From Candidatus Parvarchaeota archaeon (GTDB lineage: Archaea > Nanobdellota > Nanobdellia > Parvarchaeales > Parvarchaeaceae), in contig JAMCRB010000036.1 of the NCBI GenBank assembly GCA_023380435.1, positions 1 through 8,788 of the forward strand: 8,788 nt of DNA, given 5' to 3'. The position numbers were made by a program, and so were the translations under genes. The notes beneath the pieces were generated by a model. That model saw only the letters and a program-made list of their open reading frames with translations. It did not search any database and was not told where the DNA came from. Position 1 is the stretch's first letter; the number at the start of each line of letters is the position of its first letter. Positions 1 through 4,504 of the stretch are shown here, piece by piece.

Positions 1-224
1 TTTGACCCAGAGGCAAGTTTTACCAGGTATTCATCCTCCACTTTTTGCCTTTCGAGTATCTCGATTTTCTTGCCTATGGTTTTTTCAAGCTCGCCCAGAT
101 AACTTACGTCTGTCACGTTTGTATAGCGCTCAAGAAATACCTTATCTGCGCTCTTTAACACGTCAACGGCTCTCAATGGCAAATCATTTAAATAGAATAA
201 GCCAGTACCAATTAGATATAGCAT
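1..224 (-). CDS. dphB: Diphthine synthase, N-terminal part (cut by left edge)
   Basis: Reading the minus strand from the ATG at 224-222 gives 74 residues that run off the left edge. The start MLYLIGTGLFYLNDLPLRAV, followed by LKSADKVFLERYT and then GKKIEILERQKVED, matches the start of the diphthine synthase (Dph5) family, whose usual beginning is MLYLIGxGL...LKALE..K.AD.VY.E.YT. The family is a tetrapyrrole-methylase-fold, SAM-dependent enzyme that methylates the modified histidine of archaeal EF-2 on the way to diphthamide; it acts in the cytoplasm. The GxGL segment near the N-terminus belongs to the methylase fold. Its start codon directly abuts that of the divergent prepilin peptidase. There is no room for a leader before the neighbouring gene, and a TATA-like box sits 26-27 bases upstream inside that gene, so a leaderless mRNA is likely. 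The rest of the protein, including most of the SAM and substrate sites, is outside the window. Confidence 0.9.
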   Translation of the reverse strand, partial: MLYLIGTGLFYLNDLPLRAVDVLKSADKVFLERYTNVTDVSYLGELEKTIGKKIEILERQKVEDEYLVKLASGS

Positions 225-254
225 ATGATATACTATGTTAAGTTGCTTATATTT
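187..254. promoter_or_regulatory. Reciprocal divergent promoters embedded in coding sequence
   Basis: The two divergent genes start at 224 (minus) and 225 (plus), so each promoter must lie inside the other gene's coding sequence. For dphB, TTATATTT at 247-254 is centred about 26 bases upstream of its ATG, the spacing expected for a leaderless archaeal transcript. For the prepilin peptidase, TTTAAATA at 187-194 is centred about 34 bases upstream, leaving a leader of a few bases. The boxes are seen; their function is inferred from archaeal promoter geometry. Confidence 0.5.
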
Positions 255-1064
255 GTTTTCGTGCTGGCGATACTTGCAGGTGCTTCGGCTTCCGACTTAA
301 AGAAAAGGGAAGTCCCGGATTTTATAAGCTATACGCTAATAATAGGCGGTTTTATGCTGACTTTAGCGTATGCGATAGTATCCGGGTCTCTGTCGCCATT
401 AATCTATATGCCGCTTTCCGTGGCGCTGCTTTTCGGCTTTTCTTATACGATGTATGTAATAGGACAGTGGGCTGGCGGAGACGTAAAATTAATGCTTGGG
501 CTCGCGATGGTATTTACTGCGATAAATCCCACATCTAATCTCTCATTCATAGCTGCGTTTATAAACATACTGATATTTGGAGGAGTCTACGGGCTGCTCG
601 GCGCGCTTTTTATCGGCATAATACATCCGAAGAAAATGTCAAAATTCATAACAAAGTACGATCCGGTTCTCATAGCAGGCGGCGCAATAGCAATAGTCTA
701 TTCGCTTTTAGAGTTGCCGTTTCCATTTGACCTGCTAATAGCGCTTATAGCGTTCCTTCTGGTCTCCATGCGCTACATATACATAGTCGAGCAGCATCTT
801 ATGTTCTACAAAGTAGAAGTTGGCAAGCTAGTCGAAGGCGACTGGCTGGCAGGAGACGTCGTAGAAAACGGAAAAACGGTACTCAAGGAGCGGAAGATAG
901 GTCTGATAAAGGAGGACATAGAAAAACTGAAGAAGGAAGGAGTAAAGCACGTTACCGTTAAGGTAGGTCTTCCGTTCATACCCGGCATGTTTTTTGGGAT
1001 CTTAATAACTATACTATTCGGAAACCCGCTGTTCTCTATATTTGCATCCGGATTGCACCCCTGA
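225..1064 (+). CDS. Archaeal type IV prepilin/prearchaellin peptidase (A24 family, GxGD)
   Basis: This 279-residue polytopic membrane protein is a GxGD aspartic protease that would remove class III signal peptides from pilin-like or archaellin-like precursors at the cytoplasmic face of the membrane. Both catalytic aspartates are visible: Asp24 in ASDLKKREVPD at the end of the first helix, and Asp86 in GGDVKLMLGL, the hallmark of peptidase A24. Hydrophobic segments lie at roughly 5-22, 34-52, 60-80, 88-102, 107-132, 149-165 and 169-187. A soluble stretch (about 190-248) then leads to a last membrane segment beginning GLPFIPGMFFGI. That extended C-terminal part resembles the archaeal A24 C-terminal domains and is absent from short PibD-like enzymes. 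The ATG at 225 is the only start giving a complete first helix. No pilin-like substrate is encoded in the window, so whether it serves pili, archaella or other surface proteins is unknown. Confidence 0.9.
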   Translation: MIYYVKLLIFVFVLAILAGASASDLKKREVPDFISYTLIIGGFMLTLAYAIVSGSLSPLIYMPLSVALLFGFSYTMYVIGQWAGGDVKLMLGLAMVFTAINPTSNLSFIAAFINILIFGGVYGLLGALFIGIIHPKKMSKFITKYDPVLIAGGAIAIVYSLLELPFPFDLLIALIAFLLVSMRYIYIVEQHLMFYKVEVGKLVEGDWLAGDVVENGKTVLKERKIGLIKEDIEKLKKEGVKHVTVKVGLPFIPGMFFGILITILFGNPLFSIFASGLHP

Positions 1065-1090
1065 TCACGCAAAAAGCGCGTACAGGTCAT

Positions 1091-1186
1091 TTAATCTTCA
1101 AGTAATTTTTCATCTTTTTCTATTTCATAGTCGCTGTCTGGGTCATCTATATCACGGTCTTTAAGCGAAAACTCCTTTCTTCTCAT
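1091..1186 (-). CDS. Putative 31-residue microprotein with acidic C-terminal half
   Basis: A short minus-strand reading frame in the gap between two plus-strand genes gives MRRKEFSLKDRDIDDPDSDY and then an acidic end EIEKDEKLLED. A basic first few residues precede a chain dominated by Asp and Glu, with no membrane segment and no cysteine. A TATA-like TATATATT (reading minus, 1218-1225) lies 32-39 bases upstream of the ATG, and a run of five T on the minus strand follows the stop (1071-1075, inside a small ACGC/GCGT hairpin). I do not recognise the family. Support is the promoter, the placement and the resemblance in layout to the 41-residue acidic protein at 5788-5913. It could still be a chance frame. 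Confidence 0.45.
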   Translation of the reverse strand: MRRKEFSLKDRDIDDPDSDYEIEKDEKLLED

Positions 1187-1217
1187 ATTAACTCACTGGG
1201 TAATAACAAATTACAAG

Positions 1218-1225
1218 AATATATA
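1218..1225 (-). promoter_or_regulatory. TATA box candidate for the 31-residue microprotein
   Basis: AATATATA on the plus strand reads TATATATT on the minus strand. A start about 26 bases downstream would fall near 1195, a few bases before the ATG at 1186. Confidence 0.35.
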
Positions 1226-1318
1226 CGTGTTCCTTATATTTAAGTCTTTTTTTCGTATTGGCAGAATCACAGGGTTTCTGCATTATTAGGAAAGCTTGTA
1301 AAAATCACAAAACAATAA

Positions 1319-1328
1319 GGTTAAAAAG
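1319..1328 (+). promoter_or_regulatory. BRE/TATA candidate for the GtrA-like operon
   Basis: GGTTAAAAAG is centred about 26 bases upstream of the ATG at 1350, the position expected for a leaderless archaeal mRNA. A near-identical GGTTAAAT box lies at the same distance from the minus-strand gene starting at 5151. The rest of the 1187-1349 gap shows no further gene. Confidence 0.5.
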
Positions 1329-1349
1329 GCATGGGCTCCTTTATCTATA

Positions 1350-2360
1350 ATGGATAGTCCGAGAATAGCTCTATTGCTACCGAACATCAGCTCGCTGAAA
1401 CCTTCGGCCAGGGATGCATTCCTAGAAGAACTCGATAAAAGATGCCCTGAAACGGCATTCGTGATGTCGGAATTGGACGCATGCGGAGACTACAAATCCC
1501 TTAAATTCATAAAACTTCCAAAAATCAGCGGACAAGATGAAGCTTTAAAGGTCTGCTTCTCGACTGCTCTGACTATGGATATAGACAAAGTCATTACATT
1601 CGAGAGCATGTCAACATACAATGCAGGGTGGTTCCTGCCTTATCTAAACGCAGGCAATGTAATCGAGTCCAGAAAGAGGAACTTCCGCGAAATGCTTGCC
1701 TCCGAGCTGATAAATTTTATCTCCTTCAATAATGCGTACAACTTCTTCTCCATGAACAGGATTTTCACATACGAGGCAGTAGCTGTACTTGCCAACTCAA
1801 CACTCGGAAAGAAGACTTTCCTTACAGACTCCATAAATCTTCTAAATTCACATAGCATAAGGACCACAGAGATTATCAGGAAAAACACCGGAAAAAACAA
1901 GAAAAGGCCGCTCAATACAAAGGAGCTCGCTTCCGTTGTGTTGAGAAACGCCAGCAAAAACTCGGCATTTTACAGCATAGTAACTGTTATGACTTACATA
2001 GCGAACATAATAATACTGTATCTTGGATTGAGCCTTGGTTTGATATACCCGGTGGCGATATTCCTAGGGGGCGAGCTTTCAGGAGTATCTAACTTTATAG
2101 TAAATGAGAAGATAAACTTCAAGAATAAAGGCTTTATAAGCTCTGCGTATAAATTCGGGAGATTCAATGTTTTGCTTATGATACCGATAGCGCTCGAGCT
2201 GCTGTTCCTTGACGTACTTTCGAGGTACGCAAAAGCAATAGGGGCCGGCTTGTTCTTCTCGATCTTTGCGGTATCCGTAGCAGCTGTTTCTATAGCCTCT
2301 TTCCTGATGATAAATAGGTTCATATGGGCCAAAAAGACCCATACCAAGGTTTACATATGA
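1350..2360 (+). CDS. GtrA-like membrane protein with degenerate GT2-type glycosyltransferase N-terminal domain
   Basis: The protein has 336 residues in two parts. Residues 1-200 follow the outline of a dolichyl-phosphate-mannose-synthase-type GT2 domain: GQDEALKVCFSTAL (61-74) sits where GKSEALKxGF is usual, KVITFESMS (80-88) where the metal-binding VVxMDAD strand is usual, and NAGNVIESRKRNFREMLASE (100-119) where DVVIGSR is usual. The aspartates of the DxD motif are replaced, and the N-terminal VxxPxYNE strand is only IALLLPNIS, so catalytic activity is doubtful. Residues 205-326 form four membrane segments typical of GtrA, with the family-like GELSGVSNFIVNEKINF (240-256) and a final FLMINRFIWA (318-327). 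GtrA-family proteins are thought to move polyprenyl-linked sugars across the membrane or scaffold cell-surface glycan enzymes. Intact GT2-GtrA fusions are common in archaea; this looks like a divergent relative. The ATG is leaderless by TATA position. The stop overlaps the next start (ATGA). Confidence 0.7.
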   Translation: MDSPRIALLLPNISSLKPSARDAFLEELDKRCPETAFVMSELDACGDYKSLKFIKLPKISGQDEALKVCFSTALTMDIDKVITFESMSTYNAGWFLPYLNAGNVIESRKRNFREMLASELINFISFNNAYNFFSMNRIFTYEAVAVLANSTLGKKTFLTDSINLLNSHSIRTTEIIRKNTGKNKKRPLNTKELASVVLRNASKNSAFYSIVTVMTYIANIIILYLGLSLGLIYPVAIFLGGELSGVSNFIVNEKINFKNKGFISSAYKFGRFNVLLMIPIALELLFLDVLSRYAKAIGAGLFFSIFAVSVAAVSIASFLMINRFIWAKKTHTKVYI

Positions 2361-2575
2361 GGAAAAAAGAATTAAGGGCAATCTTCGAGGGGCTTTTTAT
2401 CTATCTCCTGCTAATCTGGGTTTACATAGGCATAGAGAACCTCCTATACCCTGCGGCGGTAGCCAATACAAACCTGTCCGTTTACGTTCCGATACCCCAG
2501 AACCTGCTGGCGGTGGTCTCTTTCGTACTATCATTTGTTTTCTTCGTGCTCTGGAAAATCTACAGCGATAATTAA
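2357..2575 (+). CDS. Small two-helix membrane protein coupled to the GtrA-like gene
   Basis: This 72-residue protein begins MRKKELRAIFEG and has two hydrophobic segments (about 11-33 and 49-66) separated by a loop with Pro and Asn. It has the basic N-terminus and short charged tail of a small integral membrane protein. I do not recognise a family. Its ATG overlaps the TGA of the upstream gene in the form ATGA, which implies translational coupling; an in-frame ATG at 2324 would add 11 residues inside the upstream gene and is less likely. The shared mRNA suggests it acts with the GtrA-like protein, perhaps in surface polysaccharide or lipid-linked sugar handling. That is inference from position only. 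A T5 run at 2588-2592 after the stop may end the transcript. Confidence 0.7.
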   Translation: MRKKELRAIFEGLFIYLLLIWVYIGIENLLYPAAVANTNLSVYVPIPQNLLAVVSFVLSFVFFVLWKIYSDN

Positions 2576-2607
2576 TCCTTCGTCCCGTTTTTGGCAAATG
2601 CAAAGCT

Positions 2608-2647
2608 TTATATATAACCTTATATCATATTATATATAAGAGGTGAT
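2608..2647 (+). promoter_or_regulatory. Promoter with twin palindromes (likely PadR operator) and strong Shine-Dalgarno
   Basis: The 10-base perfect palindrome TTATATATAA occurs twice, at 2608-2617 and 2630-2639, exactly 22 bases (about two helical turns) apart. The first copy is well placed as the TATA box, and the second then falls over the transcription start, where a bound repressor would block RNA polymerase. GAGGTGAT at 2640-2647 is an eight-base match to the archaeal Shine-Dalgarno and lies four bases before the ATG at 2652. The sequence is seen; self-repression by the downstream PadR protein is inferred from the usual autoregulation of that family. Confidence 0.55.
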
Positions 2648-2651
2648 ATAA

Positions 2652-2843
2652 ATGGATGAAGCATTTATGAACAGAGGAATGCACAGAGGCTGCGGTTGTG
2701 GCTGCAATGGAAGCATGAGAATGCACAAATTCGACAGAGACGAAGCCGAGGACGTAGACAGCTTAAAAGAATACAAGGAAATGCTCGAAGTGGAACTTAA
2801 ACATCTGAACGAAAAGATAAGTTCTGCAGAAAGCAAGGAGTAA
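2652..2843 (+). CDS. Cys-rich coiled-coil miniprotein in PadR cassette
   Basis: This is a 63-residue protein. The N-terminal part carries HRGCGCGCNG (11-20), with cysteines 14, 16 and 18 next to His11. The rest (about 36-62) is a charged helix, SLKEYKEMLEVELKHLNEKI, with a heptad-like spacing of Leu, consistent with a coiled coil. The coiled-coil part resembles the end of small archaeal DUF5320-type proteins; I am not certain of membership. The Cys cluster could bind a metal ion or respond to redox or metal stress. It has the best Shine-Dalgarno in the window and is followed, two bases after its stop, by a PadR repressor whose own N-terminus is also Cys-bearing. The pair looks like one regulatory unit in which the small protein is either the regulated product or a partner. 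Confidence 0.75.
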   Translation: MDEAFMNRGMHRGCGCGCNGSMRMHKFDRDEAEDVDSLKEYKEMLEVELKHLNEKISSAESKE

Positions 2844-2845
2844 GC

Positions 2846-3205
2846 ATGAGGAACGGACACTGTAGGTGCGGTCCTTTTAGGGTGAACATGATGCCGCAAG
2901 GCATCATTAAGCCCTATATATTGAAACTTTTAAGTGAAAGACCGATGCACGGGTTTGAAATCATGCAGGAGATCTTTGACAGATCAAAAGGCCTTTGGCG
3001 ACCAAGCACCGCTGCCGTGTACCCGGCACTGTCACAGCTTGAGCGCGAGGGTTTCATCAAGAAAGTGGATTCAGATGAAAATCTTCCAGAAAAAGCCAGA
3101 AAGGAGTACAAAATAACTGAAAAGGGAAAAGAAGCCATTTCCGGGTTCAGCGACTTCAAAAAGGACTGGGCAGATAATCTGAACAGTATGAAGGATTTCT
3201 TTTAA
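2846..3205 (+). CDS. PadR-family winged-helix transcriptional regulator
   Basis: The 119-residue protein has the PadR signature: LSERPMHGFEIMQEI (29-43) for the first helices, GLWRPSTAAVYPALSQLERE (49-68) for the recognition helix and turn, and RKEYKITEKGKEAI (85-98) for the wing and following helix. PadR proteins are dimeric DNA-binding repressors, commonly of their own operon. The C-terminal dimerisation helix is short (about 101-119), as in the small PadR-s1-like subfamily. An N-terminal extension, MRNGHCRCGPF, puts Cys6, Cys8 and His5 ahead of the domain, suggesting a metal or thiol sensor. AAGGAG at 2835-2840, inside the end of the previous gene, is its ribosome binding site. The likely operator is the twin palindrome upstream of 2652. 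The effector is not evident. Confidence 0.88.
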   Translation: MRNGHCRCGPFRVNMMPQGIIKPYILKLLSERPMHGFEIMQEIFDRSKGLWRPSTAAVYPALSQLEREGFIKKVDSDENLPEKARKEYKITEKGKEAISGFSDFKKDWADNLNSMKDFF

Positions 3206-3220
3206 ATGCAGGACTGGGCT

Positions 3221-3261
3221 GGCCTGTTCAAGCAGTATTTTTATACTAAAATATGGGCCGG
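3221..3261 (+). repeat. Distal copy of tRNA-Ala 3'-flank direct repeat
   Basis: This stretch matches 3451-3491 at an offset of exactly 230 bases. The core, 3231-3261, agrees at 27 of 31 positions, and the 10 bases to the left agree at 6 of 10. The core includes ATTTTTATACTAAA and then a version of the last 8 tRNA bases. It begins 15 bases after the PadR stop codon. An AGTAT/ATACT hairpin with a T4 loop (3234-3247) may end PadR transcription here. Origin as an old integration or duplication scar is inferred. Confidence 0.7.
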
Positions 3262-3460
3262 GGAACTGTGCAACGCACTAAAAACAGTGCAAACATATTT
3301 ATCTATTCAATTCCTTTATTATTTATGATAACAATGAGCGGTGGAGCAGACGGAGTAGGAGACCCATAAATCCTTTTGGAATTTTCGGATTGCATCTTAT
3401 ATGAATAAGCCCAAGTCCTTATCTCTAGGTTGTAAAAATCATCTAAGGAGGACTTGCTGA
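3262..3460. other. Non-coding spacer between the two repeat copies
   Basis: No convincing protein gene lies here on either strand. Visible elements are an imperfect repeat ACTGTGCAA/ACAGTGCAA (3265-3273, 3284-3292) around GCACT, which allows competing hairpins; a purine-rich, G-rich tract at 3336-3365 in otherwise AT-rich DNA, within a 14-codon open frame from 3323; and a Shine-Dalgarno-like AAGGAGG at 3445-3451 that has no gene after it. The spacer could hold a small RNA or be the decayed inside of an element. Confidence 0.5.
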
Positions 3461-3491
3461 AGTAGAATTTTTATACTAAAGTATGGACCGG
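3451..3491 (+). repeat. tRNA-proximal copy of the direct repeat
   Basis: This copy spans the last 8 bases of the tRNA-Ala gene (acceptor 3' strand and discriminator, 3484-3491) and about 33 bases of its 3' flank. It matches 3221-3261 at an offset of 230 bases, with four mismatches over the 31-base core (3463, 3466, 3481 and 3487). Confidence 0.7.
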
Positions 3492-3555
3492 TCGGGATTC
3501 GAACCCGAAGTCTCCACGATGCGAACGTGGCGTCATGCCGTTGGACCACCGGCCC
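3484..3555 (-). tRNA. tRNA-Ala (anticodon CGC)
   Basis: Read on the minus strand, 72 bases fold as a cloverleaf. The acceptor stem is GGGCCGG with CCGGTCC. The anticodon stem CCACG/CGTGG encloses the loop TTCGCAT, giving anticodon CGC (codon GCG). The T arm TCGGG/CCCGA encloses TTCGAAT. The variable loop is five bases. G3 pairs with U70, the alanine identity signal, and the discriminator is A73, which together make alanine secure. The D stem is GTC/GAC with a C13-U22 mismatch. CCA is not encoded (the next bases are TAC), so it must be added after transcription. There is no intron. The 3' end is part of the direct repeat that recurs 230 bases away. Confidence 0.95.
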
Positions 3556-3564
3556 ATTTTAACC

Positions 3565-3593
3565 TATATATACAACGTAGAGTATTAAAAATT
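3565..3593. promoter_or_regulatory. Divergent promoter region between tRNA-Ala and the HH/DE membrane protein
   Basis: TATTAAAAATT at 3583-3593 is centred about 24 bases before the ATG at 3612 and about 33 bases before the tRNA 5' end at 3555, so the same AT box could serve either strand. A second box, TATATATA at 3565-3572, is too close to the tRNA to start it but could give the plus-strand gene a leader of about 17 bases. Which box is used cannot be decided from sequence. Confidence 0.4.
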
Positions 3594-3611
3594 TCATAAA
3601 GTGGTAATAGT

Positions 3612-4055
3612 ATGCAAAACAACAAGACCAGCTTCGAAATACTCAGAGACAGGGTACTACACAATCCCTTCCTTTATATTTTAGCCGGGATCCTGGTCGG
3701 GATAGGCGTAGCAAGGCTTTATGTCTTTCTTGGCGGTAACCTGAACGTGCAGTATGACGGGATAGTGTTCCACCACTTCTTTCTCGGGATGCTACTGGTA
3801 ATAGTTGTCGGCGCACTTGTATTCCTTTTCTATGAAAAATTCTCAAGAAGCCGCAGATTCAGGGATTTTATGGCGTTGTTGTTCGGGTTTGGCGTCGGGC
3901 TAATCGTCGATGAGGCAAATTTTCTAGTGAGTACTGCCAGACTGTACAGCTTGAGCCAGTATTACAGTGCAGATAATATATACGCTGAATTTGGTACGCT
4001 GGCGGTTTTTGCCGTAATATTCTTCATAAGTCTGCTTGTTGAGCGTAAAAGATAA
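3612..4055 (+). CDS. Four-helix membrane protein with HH and DE motifs
   Basis: The 147-residue protein has a short charged N-terminus and four membrane segments (about 19-40, 56-74, 86-104 and 126-143), ending in the positive tail ERKR. Two polar motifs stand out: HHFFLG at 54-59 at the start of the second helix and FGFGVGLIVDEANF at 91-104 in the third. The combination HHF.xG and GxGxGLxxDE recurs, as far as I recall, in uncharacterised membrane proteins of archaea and actinobacteria. His54, His55, Asp100 and Glu101 could form a metal or proton site within the membrane, but no activity is known to me. It is a single gene between tRNA-Ala and the uL13 promoter, so the neighbourhood does not indicate a role. 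Confidence 0.75.
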   Translation: MQNNKTSFEILRDRVLHNPFLYILAGILVGIGVARLYVFLGGNLNVQYDGIVFHHFFLGMLLVIVVGALVFLFYEKFSRSRRFRDFMALLFGFGVGLIVDEANFLVSTARLYSLSQYYSADNIYAEFGTLAVFAVIFFISLLVERKR

Positions 4056-4056
4056 G

Positions 4057-4064
4057 TTTAAATT
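4057..4064 (+). promoter_or_regulatory. TATA box candidate for the uL13-uS9 operon
   Basis: TTTAAATT is centred 30 bases upstream of the uL13 ATG, just after the stop of the preceding gene. This separates the ribosomal operon from the membrane protein and implies an almost leaderless transcript. Confidence 0.5.
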
Positions 4065-4090
4065 GCTTAGAATGCTTTAAAAAACATAAT

Positions 4091-4504
4091 ATGATAATCG
4101 ATGGTAAAGATTCGCCGTTGGGCAGGGTAGCCACAGTCGCAGCCAAGAGTGCGACCAGGGGAGAACAGGTAATCATAACAAACGCCGAAAGCATAGTCAT
4201 AATAGGAAACAAAAAAAGCATACTTGAAAAATACCTCCAGAGAAGGGAGGTCGGGACCACATCAAAAGGCCCGTTTTTTCCTCGCACAGTCACCGGTATA
4301 GTCAAACGCGCCGTCAGGGGAATGGTAAAAAGACAGGTGCCAAAAGGCAGAGAGGCTTTCAGGCGCGTAATGGTCTTCGAAGGAGTCCCGGAAGAGTACA
4401 GTGGAAAAGAAGCAGTAAGCGTGGGCAAATACCGCATGGACATACCTCTGCATAAGGTTAAAATAGGGGAACTATCTCAGATATTGAAGTACAGGCAATC
4501 ATGA
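4091..4504 (+). CDS. rpl13: 50S ribosomal protein uL13 (L13, archaeal type)
   Basis: The 137-residue protein begins MIIDGKDSPLGRVATVAAKS, the standard archaeal uL13 opening (IDAxxxxLGRLAS.VAK). ITNAESIVIIGNKK (29-42), the KGPFFPRT segment (59-66) and RAVRGMVKRQVPKGREAFRR (73-92) match the conserved rRNA-binding core. It binds 23S rRNA and is an early assembly protein of the large subunit. Length is close to the archaeal norm of about 140-155. The ATG at 4091 fits the upstream TATA position. Its stop overlaps the uS9 start as ATGA, so the two are translationally coupled, as expected for a pair that is adjacent in nearly all archaea and bacteria. Confidence 0.96.
   Translation: MIIDGKDSPLGRVATVAAKSATRGEQVIITNAESIVIIGNKKSILEKYLQRREVGTTSKGPFFPRTVTGIVKRAVRGMVKRQVPKGREAFRRVMVFEGVPEEYSGKEAVSVGKYRMDIPLHKVKIGELSQILKYRQS

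Noticed and set aside
2..241. Plus-strand 79-codon open frame at the left edge
   Set aside because: It is the shadow of the minus-strand diphthine synthase, whose reading frame gives a clear family match from 224 leftward.
2324..2356. Upstream ATG for the two-helix protein
   Set aside because: It lies deep in the GtrA-like gene and adds a polar stretch before the helix. The ATGA overlap at 2357 is the usual coupling form.
3206..3328. 40-codon frame starting right after the PadR stop (TAAATG)
   Set aside because: It reads through the tRNA-flank repeat copy. The equivalent frame in the other copy has a stop, and composition gives no sign of a protein. The position after PadR alone is not enough.
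3323..3367. 14-codon frame MITMSGGADGVGDP in the spacer
   Set aside because: It is too short, with no Shine-Dalgarno or clear promoter. It lies on the purine-rich tract, which explains the Gly/Asp bias.
3320..3460. C/D box small RNA
   Set aside because: TGATAA-like and AGATGA-like boxes occur, but a matching CTGA box at the right distance is missing on either strand.
3484..3555. Intron in the tRNA
   Set aside because: The 72-base cloverleaf is complete with a seven-base anticodon loop and no insertion.
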